NCBI GenBank assembly: GCA_016719885.1
Contig: JADJYF010000015.1
Span: 62,001 to 126,000 of the forward strand
Source of the DNA: Pseudomonadota bacterium
Lineage (GTDB): Bacteria; Pseudomonadota; Gammaproteobacteria; Ga0077536
DNA length: 64,000 nt
Reading direction: 5' to 3'
Shown: positions 1 through 8,895 of the stretch, piece after piece
Layout of the letters: every line of letters begins with the position of its first letter
How positions within the stretch are numbered: the stretch's first letter is position 1
Program-made: the position numbers and the translations under genes
The notes under the pieces: model-generated
Told to the model about the DNA's origin: nothing
Seen by the model: only the letters and a program-made list of their open reading frames with translations
Database searches by the model: none

Positions 1-1289
1 ACCGTGTGACCGGCGCCGACGCCAATCTCTATCCGCCCATGAGCGATCAGCTGGCGGCCCTGGGCGTGGAAGTCTTCAATGGCTACGACGCCGCCGCGCT
101 GCAACCGGCGCCGGACCTGGTCATCATCGGCAATGCCTTGTCGCGCGGGAATCCGAGCGTCGAACACGTCTTGAGCAGTCGCCTGCCCTACACCTCGGGC
201 CCGGCCTGGCTGCACGACGAGATCCTGCGTCATCGTCACGTGATCGCGGTCGCCGGTACGCACGGCAAGACCACCGTCACCAGTATCGTGACCTGGATGC
301 TGGAGCACGGTGGCCTGGAGCCGGGCTTCCTGGTCGGTGGCGTGGTGGAGAACTTCGGCGTGTCGGCGCGTCTCGGCCGCGGCCGCGTGTTCGTGGTCGA
401 AGCGGACGAGTACGACACCGCCTTTTTCGACAAGCGTTCGAAGTTCGTGCACTACGCGCCGAGCACGCTTTTGATCAACAACCTCGAATTCGATCACGCC
501 GACATCTTTGCCGACCTCGACGCCATCAAGCGGCAGTTCCATCACCTGGTCCGCACGCTGCCGCGCGAGGCGCTGATCGTGTGCCCGACGCCCGACGAAG
601 CTATCGACGCGCTGCTGGCCATGGGCGTGTGGTCACGCGTCACGCGCTTCGGCACGGGCGCGGACGCGGCCTGGCGCTACAGCTATGAGGGCGGCAGCGG
701 CGAACTGACCATCGACGCGCCGAATGGCGAACAAGCGCGGGGCACGAGCCCGCTGCTCGGCGCGCATAACGCCCACAACGTCGCGGCGGCGGTGGCGGCC
801 GTCGCCGACGTCGGCCTCGCACCGGCGCGCGCGCTCGAGGCCCTGACCGGCTTCGCCAACGTCAAGCGCCGCCTCGAGTTGCGCGGCACCGTGCGCGGCG
901 TCAGTGTCTACGATGATTTTGCCCACCATCCAACCGCGATTGCCGCGACCATCGCCGCGCTGCGCAGCCGGGTCGCGCCACCGGGACGCATCATCGCGGT
1001 CAGTGAAATGCGCTCCAACACCATGCGCATGGGCGTGCACCGCGACACCCTGGCAGGCGCCTTTGCCGGCGCCGAGCGCAGCGCCCTGCTCGCGCCGCTC
1101 GATCTGCCGTGGGACATCGACGCCGCCTTCGCGCCGCTCGCCGGCCACCAGGTATTCCACGACAGCGGCGAACTGGTGGCGACGGTGGCGCAGTGGGCGC
1201 AAGCCGGTGACGCCTTGCTGGTCATGAGCAATGGCGGCTTCGACAACGTCCACGCGCGCCTGCTCGAAGCACTGGCAGCGCGGCCATGA
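1..1289 (+). CDS. mpl: UDP-N-acetylmuramate:tripeptide ligase Mpl, 5' end outside window
   Basis: Murein-recycling ligase that joins the recovered tripeptide L-Ala-gamma-D-Glu-meso-DAP to UDP-MurNAc in the cytoplasm. The reading frame is open from the first bases; the visible protein begins VTGADANLYPPMSDQL, which in Mpl follows the N-terminal Rossmann glycine loop, so roughly 20-30 residues are missing upstream. The GTG near base 6 is internal, not a start. Seen: the Mur ligase ATP loop GTHGKTT, the central EADEYDTAFFDKRSKF segment typical of Mpl, and the C-terminal domain motif VYDDFAHHPTAI. The stop overlaps the next start as ATGA, indicating translational coupling. Identification is firm. 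Confidence 0.95.
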   Translation, partial: RVTGADANLYPPMSDQLAALGVEVFNGYDAAALQPAPDLVIIGNALSRGNPSVEHVLSSRLPYTSGPAWLHDEILRHRHVIAVAGTHGKTTVTSIVTWMLEHGGLEPGFLVGGVVENFGVSARLGRGRVFVVEADEYDTAFFDKRSKFVHYAPSTLLINNLEFDHADIFADLDAIKRQFHHLVRTLPREALIVCPTPDEAIDALLAMGVWSRVTRFGTGADAAWRYSYEGGSGELTIDAPNGEQARGTSPLLGAHNAHNVAAAVAAVADVGLAPARALEALTGFANVKRRLELRGTVRGVSVYDDFAHHPTAIAATIAALRSRVAPPGRIIAVSEMRSNTMRMGVHRDTLAGAFAGAERSALLAPLDLPWDIDAAFAPLAGHQVFHDSGELVATVAQWAQAGDALLVMSNGGFDNVHARLLEALAARP

Positions 1290-1906
1290 ACGACACGCCT
1301 TCCGCTCTCGGTGGCGTGCCGCTGTTTCCGCTGCAGACGGTGCTCTTCCCGGGCAGCCTGTTGCCGCTCCGGATCTTCGAGGCGCGTTACCTCGACATGA
1401 TCAGCACCTCGCTGCGCCTTGGCCGCCCTTTCGGCATCGTGCCCATCCGCCTGGGTCGCGAGGTCGGCGCACCGGCCGATTTCTTTCCCTTTGGCACGCT
1501 GGCGGCCATCGAATCGTTCGACAAGGGCGCCGACGGCCTGCTGCATGTCAGCGTGCGCGGCAGCGAGCGCTTCCGCGTCGAGCAGCATGCGGTGCAGGCC
1601 GACCAGCTGACGGTCGCGGAGGTGGTGACGGTGCCGCCCGCCGCCGATCATGACGTACCGCGCGACCTCGCCTACCTGGCAAGCCTGCTCGAGGACATCT
1701 TCACCGCCAATGCCGAACACCTGCCGTATCGCGAGTTGCAGCTGAAGAGCGCACTGTGGGTGGCGTATCGCTTGGCCGAGTTGCTGCCGCTGCCGGCCGC
1801 CACCAAGGTCGCCGTGCTGCAGGCCGACGATGGCCTCGCCGCGCTGTCGCGCCTGGACGCGGGTATCCAGGCCGCCTCGTCTCCCGCCCCCAAGGGAACG
1901 CACTGA
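1286..1906 (+). CDS. LON peptidase substrate-binding domain protein
   Basis: A 206-residue protein made almost entirely of the N-terminal LON substrate-binding domain (PUA-like beta fold plus a helical end). It opens with the family signature GGVPLFPLQTVLFPGSLLPL and RIFEARYLDMI. There is no AAA+ or protease domain, so it is a stand-alone domain protein and not Lon itself; such proteins are common in Proteobacteria and their biochemical role is not established. It overlaps mpl by four bases (ATGA), so the two are co-translated. Nothing in it looks damaged. Confidence 0.9.
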   Translation: MNDTPSALGGVPLFPLQTVLFPGSLLPLRIFEARYLDMISTSLRLGRPFGIVPIRLGREVGAPADFFPFGTLAAIESFDKGADGLLHVSVRGSERFRVEQHAVQADQLTVAEVVTVPPAADHDVPRDLAYLASLLEDIFTANAEHLPYRELQLKSALWVAYRLAELLPLPAATKVAVLQADDGLAALSRLDAGIQAASSPAPKGTH

Positions 1907-2009
1907 CTTCGGTCCTGCACCACGACCCGTAGCGGTGCGTGTTGCTGCCGTCGGGAATCTGTGCGAACTTTAGCCCTACGCTGAGTCACCCTACGCGTCA
2001 CTGCGTTAA

Positions 2010-4292
2010 ATGATAAAAATAATCTCCTCGCGTGCGCAGGCTGCGGCCGCGCCCGTGGTTTCGCTCGTCCTGGTGGCAGCCCTCACGCTCGCCTGGTGCG
2101 GCCACGCTCGCGCCGCGATCCTCGAAAAGCGCAGCGACGACTACAAATGGCGCCTGTGCCCGCCGGCCACCATGGTGCCGGTCGCGCCGCCCTATGGCGC
2201 TTCGAACACCGACACCGAAACCACCGAAGTGCGCGCCGACGCGGTACGCATGTTGAAGGACGGCCTGAGCCAGTTTTCCGGCGATGTCGAGGTCATACGG
2301 GCGGGCCAGGCGCTTAGCGCCGACATCGTCACCTACGACCGCCAGCGCGACACCTTCGCCGCCGAGGGACGCGCGCGCCTGTGGGACAGCACCATGGTGT
2401 GGGCCGGGGCCGAAGCCTCGTACGACGCCGCCAGCCGCGTGTCCCGCCTGCGCGACGGCGACTACTGGGTGCATGACGGCCATGGCCGCGGCCACGCGCG
2501 CAGCATGCGCAACGATATGGACAGCAAGGTTACGATCCTGAAGGGCGTCGACTACTCGACCTGCCCGTTGTCCGACGAAGCGTGGCGCGTGTCGGCCTCG
2601 CGTATCCGGCTCGATCACGAATCCGAGCGCGGCTCGGCGCGCAACGCCATCCTGCGCGTCTACGACATGCCGGTGTTCTATTTTCCCTACGTGAATTTTC
2701 CGATCAGCGACAAGCGCAAGTCCGGCTTCCTGTCGCCGACGTTCGGCAATACCAACCAATCGGGCTTCGACGTGCAGTTGCCCTATTACTGGGACATCGC
2801 TCCCAACCAGGACGCCACGCTCACGCCGCGTGGCCTGACCGACCGCGGCGTGATGCTCAACGGCCAGTATCGCTACATGGGCGCGCTGTACGATGGCCAG
2901 TTCGACGTCGAATACCTGCCGAGCGACAGGCTCAAAGACGACGAATCGCGCTCCCTGATTTCCTTCAGGCACCGCCAGAAGATGCTCAACGACCGCGGTC
3001 GTCTGCGCATGATTTTCAACAACGTGTCGGACGACCAGTATTTCGAGGACTTCGGCAGCAGCATCGCGGCCACCAGTCAGCGCTTCCTCGACCGCCGCGC
3101 CGATTTCTTCTACAACGGCGGCAACTACCGAGTGCGGGGCGTGGTACAGAGCTACCAGACCATCGACAACACGCTGACGCCCGGCAGCGGCCCTTACCGC
3201 CGCCTGCCGCAGGTGATCTTCGACGGCCGCACGCCCAGCACCTATTTCGGCTTCCTGCCTCAGCTCAAGGCCGATACCTCCTATTTCGACCGCGATGCGA
3301 GCGTCACCGGTGGTCGCGTCGACGTGACGCCGGCACTGTCCTATCCGTTCGTGCGTCCGTATATGAACGTCACGCCCAAGATCGCGGTCATGCGCTCCGA
3401 GTATTTTCTCGACGACCCGCGTCAGCGCTTCGACGATCGCCTGTCGCGCACCGTGCCGATCTTCAGCGTCGATTCGAATGTCTACTTCGAGCGCCGTCTG
3501 AATTTCTTCGAGGGCGAACACATCCAGACCTTCGAGCCGCGCGTGTATTACCTGCTGGTGCCCAAAGTCCAGCAGGATGACATCCCGCGCTTCGACAGCG
3601 GCAACTACAGCGTGTCGTTCCGCAACCTGTTTCGCGACAACCGCTTCACCGGCCAGGACCGCGTGTCGGATGCCAATCAGATCGCGACGGCCATCACCTC
3701 GCGCATGATCGATGTCGAGAGCGGGCGCGAAACCTATCGCGTCAGCGTCGGTCAGATTTATTACTTTCGCGACCGCGAAGTCGAACTCGCCAACGAGGGC
3801 CCGCAGACCGCGGGTACGTCGGAGCTGATCTCCGAGGTCGCGACCAATGTCATCGAGGACTGGACCGCGCGCGGCGTGCTGCAGTGGGATCCCCACGACT
3901 CACGCACCGAGCTTGCCGCGGCCACGCTGCGCTATCGTCCCGACCTCGATACGGTATTGAATTTCAGCTATCGCTTTCGCCGAGCCATCAGTGACATTCA
4001 GCAGACCGATTTCTCCATGCGCTTGCCGGTCACCGACAACATCGCCCTGGTCGGTCGCTGGAACTACTCGGTGCAGGAGCAACGCTCGCTCGAGACCCTG
4101 GCCGGCGTGGAATACGAAAGCTGCTGCTGGGGTGTGCGCTTCGTCGGTCGCCGCTTCCTGCGCAACGCCGAGGGCGAGTTCGATAATGGCTTCTTTCTCC
4201 AGTTCCAGTTCCGCGGCCTGGGCGGCATCGGCAAGAAGTCCGGTTCGGTGCTGCACCGGGGTATCCCCGGCTACGAAGACCCCTTCGAATAA
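2010..4292 (+). CDS. lptD: LPS-assembly outer-membrane protein LptD
   Basis: Outer-membrane beta-barrel that, with the lipoprotein LptE, inserts lipopolysaccharide into the outer leaflet. The 760-residue length is normal. A signal peptide with hydrophobic core and an AWCGHARA end occupies about the first 35 residues. It is followed by an OstA/LptA-like N-terminal domain and then the LptD barrel, with the family segments VFYFPYVNFPISDKRKSGF and LPYYWDIAPNQDATLTPRG. Cysteines seen include a CP pair near residue 50 and the adjacent CC in YESCCWGVRF near residue 705, in line with the disulfides required for LptD maturation. No strong ribosome-binding site precedes the ATG, which lies in an A/T-rich context. 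It heads the lptD-surA-pdxA-rsmA cluster. Confidence 0.96.
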   Translation: MIKIISSRAQAAAAPVVSLVLVAALTLAWCGHARAAILEKRSDDYKWRLCPPATMVPVAPPYGASNTDTETTEVRADAVRMLKDGLSQFSGDVEVIRAGQALSADIVTYDRQRDTFAAEGRARLWDSTMVWAGAEASYDAASRVSRLRDGDYWVHDGHGRGHARSMRNDMDSKVTILKGVDYSTCPLSDEAWRVSASRIRLDHESERGSARNAILRVYDMPVFYFPYVNFPISDKRKSGFLSPTFGNTNQSGFDVQLPYYWDIAPNQDATLTPRGLTDRGVMLNGQYRYMGALYDGQFDVEYLPSDRLKDDESRSLISFRHRQKMLNDRGRLRMIFNNVSDDQYFEDFGSSIAATSQRFLDRRADFFYNGGNYRVRGVVQSYQTIDNTLTPGSGPYRRLPQVIFDGRTPSTYFGFLPQLKADTSYFDRDASVTGGRVDVTPALSYPFVRPYMNVTPKIAVMRSEYFLDDPRQRFDDRLSRTVPIFSVDSNVYFERRLNFFEGEHIQTFEPRVYYLLVPKVQQDDIPRFDSGNYSVSFRNLFRDNRFTGQDRVSDANQIATAITSRMIDVESGRETYRVSVGQIYYFRDREVELANEGPQTAGTSELISEVATNVIEDWTARGVLQWDPHDSRTELAAATLRYRPDLDTVLNFSYRFRRAISDIQQTDFSMRLPVTDNIALVGRWNYSVQEQRSLETLAGVEYESCCWGVRFVGRRFLRNAEGEFDNGFFLQFQFRGLGGIGKKSGSVLHRGIPGYEDPFE

Positions 4293-4474
4293 CGCTCGCC
4301 TGGGGGCGGCCACGCCGGCCGGCAGCGGGCCTCGCGCCCTGGCGGCCGCAAGCGGCGATGCATGGGTTACAATTGCGCCCGCCGCGCGGTCGCCGTCCCT
4401 GCCAGTGCCGATGCCGTTCCGTGGTCCTGGCCTGAAGACAGTCGCCGAATCCGATCTGGTACCCGTGTATCCCC

Positions 4475-5770
4475 ATGCTTGAAACCCTCATTTTTCATCG
4501 CCTGCGACGAGTCTTGAGCGCGGCCGCGCTGCTACTGTCAGCATCGGCGCACGCCGCCGAACTCGACCGCATCATCGCGGTGGTCGACGAAGACGTCGTC
4601 ATGCAGAGCGAGCTCGATGAGCAGGCGGCACGTGTGCGTGATGCCCTGCGCCAGCAACAGACGGAAATGCCACCGACCACGGTGCTGGAGCGACAGGTGC
4701 TGGAACGCCTGGTGCTGGAGAAGATCCAGATCCAGGTTGCCGCCCAGGCGGGCATCAAGGTCAGCGAGAAGGAACTCAACCGGGCGGTCGCCGACATCGC
4801 CAAGCGCAACAAGCTCGAATTGCCGCAGTTCGAGAAGATCATCGAATCAGAAGGCATCTCGTTCTCACGCTTTCGCGAGCAGATCAGCCAGCAGATCGTC
4901 ATCGCCAAGCTGCGTCACGAGGAAGTGGAAAACCGCATCAAGGTGTCGGAGCAGGAAATCGAGAACTTCCTGCGCAACCAGGCCACCGAGAGCGAATCGG
5001 AGCTCGAATACAAGCTTTCTCACATCCTCGTCACCATCCCGAGCGGCGCCAGCGAGGCGGAATTGAAAGCCGCGCGCGACAAGGCCGACGACGCGCTGCG
5101 ACGCATCGACGCGGGCGAGGACTTCGGCGATGTGGCCTTGCGCGTCTCGGACGGTCAGCAGGCCCTGGAAAAAGGCGATCTCGGTTGGCGCAAAGGCGCG
5201 GAAATTCCCTCCTTGTTCGCCGACGCCGTCAGCAACATGAAGGTTGGCGAGAACAGCGGCATCATCACCAGCCCCAGCGGTTACCACATCGTCAAATTGA
5301 TGGACAAACGCAGCGGCGAAAAGATCATGGTCGAGCAGCACAAGGTGCGGCACATCCTGATCAAGCCCAACGCGCTGGTCACCAACCAGCAGGCCCGCGA
5401 TAGGCTGCTGCAATTGAAGATGCGCCTCGAAGGTGGCGCCGATTTCGCGCAGCTGGCGCGCACCAACTCCGACGACCGCGGCTCGGCGCTCAAGGGCGGC
5501 GAACTGGGTTGGGTGAGCAAGGGCCAGATGGTCCCCGAATTCGAGGAAGTGATGAAGCAGAGCCCGATAGGCGTGATCAGCGAACCGTTCCGCAGCGAGT
5601 TCGGCCTGCACATCCTGCAGGTCACCGACATGCGCGAATACGACGGCACCGAGGAAGTGAAGCGCGCCAGCGCGCGCCGCGCGATCCGCGAACAGAAGAT
5701 GCAGGAAAGACAGCAAACCTGGTTGCGTAGCCTGCGCGACGAGGCCTATGTCGACTATCGCAACAAATAG
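4475..5770 (+). CDS. surA: periplasmic chaperone/peptidyl-prolyl isomerase SurA
   Basis: Periplasmic chaperone for outer-membrane proteins, LptD included. The 431-residue protein has a signal peptide ending ASAHAAELD, the SurA N-terminal chaperone domain (residues about 25-170), and two parvulin-type domains. The first parvulin domain contains SHILVTIPSG and GDLGWRKG; the second contains RHILIKPNAL and GGELGWVSKGQMVPEFE. The gene lies 182 bp after lptD and overlaps pdxA by 23 bp. Length and domain order are normal for the family. Confidence 0.96.
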   Translation: MLETLIFHRLRRVLSAAALLLSASAHAAELDRIIAVVDEDVVMQSELDEQAARVRDALRQQQTEMPPTTVLERQVLERLVLEKIQIQVAAQAGIKVSEKELNRAVADIAKRNKLELPQFEKIIESEGISFSRFREQISQQIVIAKLRHEEVENRIKVSEQEIENFLRNQATESESELEYKLSHILVTIPSGASEAELKAARDKADDALRRIDAGEDFGDVALRVSDGQQALEKGDLGWRKGAEIPSLFADAVSNMKVGENSGIITSPSGYHIVKLMDKRSGEKIMVEQHKVRHILIKPNALVTNQQARDRLLQLKMRLEGGADFAQLARTNSDDRGSALKGGELGWVSKGQMVPEFEEVMKQSPIGVISEPFRSEFGLHILQVTDMREYDGTEEVKRASARRAIREQKMQERQQTWLRSLRDEAYVDYRNK

Positions 5771-6767
5771 CTCCGCCCCCATACGTCTGGCGCTGACGCC
5801 GGGTGAGCCGGCCGGTATCGGGCCGGATCTCGCGCTCGCGGTGGCGTGTGTTCCCCATACCGCGCAGATCCTATGCTTCGCCGACCCGGAACTGCTCGCG
5901 GCACGCGCAGCGCAGTTGGGCTGCGCCGTGGAACTGCGCGAGGTGCGCGAACCGGCCGCGCTGAAAAGCGTACCGGCGGGCGTACTGCAGGTCTTTCCCC
6001 TGCGCTGCGCGACCTCTCCGCGCGCCGGCCAGTTGGACGCGCGCAACGCGCGTTACGTACTCGACTGCCTGGATGCCGCCTGCGACGCCTGCGCTGCCGG
6101 CGCGTTGGACGGCATGGTCACCGGCCCGGTGCAAAAATCCATCATCAACGAAGCCGGCATGCCGTTCTCGGGGCATACCGAGTATCTGGCCGAACGCCTG
6201 GCGGCACCGTTGCCGGTGATGGTGTTGGTGGCCGGCACATTGCGCGTGGCCTTGGTCACGACCCATGTCGCGCTGCGCCAGGTGCCCGACCTCATCACCC
6301 AAGCCCGCGTCGTGGCCACGGTCGAGATCGTGCATCGGCAGTTGCGCGAACAGTTCGGTCTGGCCGCGCCGCGTATCGCGGTGTGCGGCCTCAATCCCCA
6401 TGCCGGCGAAAATCGCCATCTGGGCTGCGAGGACGATGACGAGATTCGGCCGGCGGTCGCGGCGATGCGCGCTCGCGGATGGTCGGTCGACGGACCGTTG
6501 CCGGCGGATACCGCCTTTACGCTGGACCAACGCCGCGGCTATGACGCGATCGTTGCCATGTACCACGACCAGGGCCTTGCCGCGCTCAAGGCGGTCGGCT
6601 TCGGCGAATCGGTCAACGTCACCTTCGGCCTGCCCATCGTGCGGACTTCCGTCGACCACGGCACCGCCCTGGCATTGGCGGGCAAGGGCAACGGCCGCGC
6701 CGGCAGTCTCGAGGCGGCAATCGAAGTCGCGACGGCCCTCGCCAGTGCTCGGAAGCGCCATGGATAG
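5748..6767 (+). CDS. pdxA: 4-hydroxythreonine-4-phosphate dehydrogenase PdxA
   Basis: NAD-dependent enzyme of the DXP-dependent pyridoxal-5'-phosphate pathway; it oxidises 4-hydroxy-L-threonine phosphate. Seen: the N-terminal LTPGEPAGIGPDL, the TGPVQKSIINEAG substrate segment, and the three metal-ligand histidine contexts SGHTEYLAE, NPHAGENRH and MYHDQGL. The 339-residue length is normal. The chosen ATG lies inside the 3' end of surA (23-bp overlap), and the stop overlaps the start of rsmA by 8 bp, so the three genes are tightly packed and probably translationally coupled. Confidence 0.95.
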   Translation: MSTIATNSSAPIRLALTPGEPAGIGPDLALAVACVPHTAQILCFADPELLAARAAQLGCAVELREVREPAALKSVPAGVLQVFPLRCATSPRAGQLDARNARYVLDCLDAACDACAAGALDGMVTGPVQKSIINEAGMPFSGHTEYLAERLAAPLPVMVLVAGTLRVALVTTHVALRQVPDLITQARVVATVEIVHRQLREQFGLAAPRIAVCGLNPHAGENRHLGCEDDDEIRPAVAAMRARGWSVDGPLPADTAFTLDQRRGYDAIVAMYHDQGLAALKAVGFGESVNVTFGLPIVRTSVDHGTALALAGKGNGRAGSLEAAIEVATALASARKRHG

Positions 6768-7548
6768 ATCGGAGCACGCCACGGCGCGCAAGCGTTTTGG
6801 CCAGCATTTCCTGGTCGATGGCCACGCGGTCGAGACCATCATCCGCACCACCGACCCGCGCGCCGGCGAACACGTCATCGAGATCGGTCCCGGCGAGGGC
6901 GTGCTGACCGGTCAACTGGTCGCGAGCGGCGCGAACATCCTGGCGATCGAAATTGACCGCGACCTCGTGAGCAGGCTCACGCGCCGCTTCGAGAAGGCCG
7001 ACAACTTCCGACTGCACGCCGGTGACGTACTCAAATTCGACTTCGCTGCGTTACCCTCGGTGGCGGGCGGCTGGAAAGTGGTCGGCAACCTGCCCTACAA
7101 CATCTCTACGCCCCTGATCATGCTGCTGCTTGGCCATGCCCAGACTTTTTCCCGCATGGTGGTCATGGTGCAACGCGAGGTGGCGGAGCGCATGGCCGCC
7201 GGCGAAGGCAGCCACAGCTACGGGCGCCTGAGTGTCATGGTGCAGCGCCGATGTTCGGTGCGCACGATCCTCGACATCGGCCCCGAGAGTTTCCGACCGC
7301 CGCCCAAGGTCGATTCCAGCGTGGTCGAACTCGTCCCCCACGGGCATACGCTGGACGCGGCCTTCGAGCAGTGGCTGTCCGATGTCGTACGGCTGGCCTT
7401 TTCCGCCCGTCGGAAAACCATCGCCAATGCCCTGCGCGGGCATATCGATGCCGCGGCCTTCGCCGCCGCCGGCATCGATCCGGGCGCACGCGCCGAGCAA
7501 CTGAGCGTGGCCGACTTCGTGCGGCTGGCGGAAGTCTCCCGCCGCTGA
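6760..7548 (+). CDS. rsmA: 16S rRNA (A1518/A1519) dimethyltransferase RsmA/KsgA
   Basis: Dimethylates two adjacent adenosines near the 3' end of 16S rRNA with SAM, a late step of small-subunit assembly. The 262-residue protein begins MDRSEHATARKRFGQHFL, matching the conserved KRFGQHFL start of the family. SAM motif I is VIEIGPGEGVLTGQL and the catalytic NLPYNIS motif is present. A longer in-frame reading upstream runs through pdxA in another frame and is not real. It overlaps pdxA by 8 bp and closes the lptD-surA-pdxA-rsmA run. Confidence 0.95.
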   Translation: MDRSEHATARKRFGQHFLVDGHAVETIIRTTDPRAGEHVIEIGPGEGVLTGQLVASGANILAIEIDRDLVSRLTRRFEKADNFRLHAGDVLKFDFAALPSVAGGWKVVGNLPYNISTPLIMLLLGHAQTFSRMVVMVQREVAERMAAGEGSHSYGRLSVMVQRRCSVRTILDIGPESFRPPPKVDSSVVELVPHGHTLDAAFEQWLSDVVRLAFSARRKTIANALRGHIDAAAFAAAGIDPGARAEQLSVADFVRLAEVSRR

Positions 7549-7844
7549 GACCGGCACGGCTCGTTCCCCTACCGTGACGCCACCGCACGTGCCCTTTCCC
7601 CTGCGCGCACTTGCCGCCATCGCGGGACACCTTCGGGCCGGATTTCATGACAGCCACGTTACCCACAGATTCTGTGGATAACCCTGTGCATGAGCTGCAT
7701 TGGAACGGGCCTGCGCGATGCCCTGAAAGCGATTGCCATCGAATTGGCCAAGATTTAACCAATTTAGATACTTGTTTATATTTATCAAATAATTGCGATT
7801 TTTATCTAGTGTTGAATCGCGGCAAAATTCGATAAGTACCGAAC

Positions 7845-7966
7845 AAGCTGAGAGAGCTTCACGCCGGTGTGCATAACACCGCGCGCCGGCGCACTTGGCG
7901 GGCGATTTCCGACCCGCAATCGTCGCCGAATGCAAGCCCTCCGAGGGCTCGAGGGCAGACTTTTTT
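7845..7966 (+). ncRNA. candidate structured small RNA
   Basis: Downstream of the AT-rich block the + strand can form successive hairpins: AAGCT/AGCTT near 7850-7861, CGGTGT/ACACCG near 7866-7882, and CGAT/ATCG nested in GGCG/CGCC near 7899-7930. These end in a GC stem followed by six T residues. This hairpin series with a terminal U-tract, isolated between convergent genes, is how many bacterial small RNAs look. I could not find a convincing -35/-10 pair, and the boundaries are guesses. It could equally be the structured 3' end of the rsmA transcript. Confidence 0.25.
7936..7966 (+). terminator. Rho-independent terminator-like hairpin
   Basis: Stem GCCCTC (7936-7941) pairs with GAGGGC (7951-7956) around a 9-nt loop. 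It is followed after AGAC by TTTTTT (7961-7966). It fits termination of + strand transcription from rsmA or from a small RNA starting in the AT-rich block. Confidence 0.5.
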
Positions 7967-7995
7967 ATGTGGATTTCGAGCGGCCCGGTGGTCGC

Positions 7996-8877
7996 TCAGA
8001 CGCCGCTGACCAGACGCTCGCGCAACATGGCGATGACAGGCGAGGTATCAGGCGTGTAGCCATTCCAGATGGAGAACGCCGCCGCCGCCTGCTCGACCAG
8101 CATGCCCAGGCCGTCCAGAACCCGCCCGGCTCCGCGCTCGGCGGCCCACAGCATGAATCGCGTCGGCGCGGCACCGTACATCATGTCGTAACAGAGAGTG
8201 TCAGGGCCGATGAGGCGGGCATCCAGGTTGGGGAGTTCGCCCTTGAGGCTCAGCGAGGTGCCGTTGATGACGACGTCACAGGCGGCGCTACCCGTGCCGC
8301 CCCACGGCAGCAGTTCGACGCGGCCGCTATCGGCATAGCTTTCGACCAGTCGCTCTGCGCGGGCCAGGGTACGATTGGTAACCAGTACCCGCGCGGGCTG
8401 GGCGTCGAGCAGCGCGGGCAGCACCCCCATGGACGCGCCCCCCGCGCCGAGCAGCAGGATGCGTTTGCCGGCCAGCGGCGCCCCGTGGTTGATCTCGAGG
8501 TCGCGCACCAGGCCCAGACCGTCGGTATTGTCCGCGATCACGCGCTCGCCCTCGAACCACAGGGTGTTGGCGGCGCCGGCCCGCGCGGCGCGCGGCATTC
8601 TTTGGTCCGCCAGCGCCCAGGCCTCTTCCTTGAGCGGCACGGTGACATTGAGTCCGCGTCCGCCGACGGCCCGGAATTCCGCCAGCGCCCGTGACAGGTT
8701 GCCCTGCGCCACCTCGACTTTCTCGTAGACCAAGTCAATGCCGCACTGCGCGGCGAAAGCGGCGTGGATGAGCGGTGACTTGCTATGCGCTATCGGGCTG
8801 CCGACCACGCAGAAGTAAGGCAGGTCGACGCGTTTGGCGAACCATTCAGCCACGCCGCACGACCTTCGGGGCGCCAC
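7996..8877 (-). CDS. aroE: shikimate dehydrogenase AroE
   Basis: NADP-dependent reduction of 3-dehydroshikimate to shikimate in aromatic amino-acid synthesis. Seen: substrate motif GSPIAHSKSPLIH, catalytic lysine in LNVTVPLKEE, aspartate in NTDGLGLVRDL, NADP glycine loop LLGAGGASMGV, and the VINGTSLSL segment. At 293 residues it is slightly long, because the first start is a GTG at 8877. An in-frame GTG at 8853, preceded by GAAGG at good spacing, would give a more usual N-terminus. It is transcribed away from rsmA. Confidence 0.94.
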   Translation of the reverse strand: MAPRRSCGVAEWFAKRVDLPYFCVVGSPIAHSKSPLIHAAFAAQCGIDLVYEKVEVAQGNLSRALAEFRAVGGRGLNVTVPLKEEAWALADQRMPRAARAGAANTLWFEGERVIADNTDGLGLVRDLEINHGAPLAGKRILLLGAGGASMGVLPALLDAQPARVLVTNRTLARAERLVESYADSGRVELLPWGGTGSAACDVVINGTSLSLKGELPNLDARLIGPDTLCYDMMYGAAPTRFMLWAAERGAGRVLDGLGMLVEQAAAAFSIWNGYTPDTSPVIAMLRERLVSGV

Positions 8878-8895
8878 GGTCGCCCGGCATCGGGA

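Larger units (their letters stand above)
7549..7995. other. 447-bp convergent intergenic region, AT-rich core
   Basis: Lies between the stops of rsmA (+) and aroE (-). The middle (about 7745-7835) is much richer in A/T than the surroundings, including runs such as TTTATATTTATCAAATAATTG. It is followed by a densely structured GC-rich stretch and a terminator-like hairpin, annotated separately. I see no convincing protein gene; short open frames here lack ribosome-binding sites and family resemblance. Confidence 0.6.

Noticed and set aside
1998..3896. 632-codon open frame on the minus strand opposite lptD
   Set aside because: It is the antisense shadow of lptD, whose signal peptide and family motifs are clear. 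The minus frame has no family motif or ribosome-binding site.
7850..7880. CTGAGAGA near the AT-rich block, recalling a TPP riboswitch
   Set aside because: The other TPP aptamer motifs (such as the ACCTGA segment) are absent and no thiamine gene follows.
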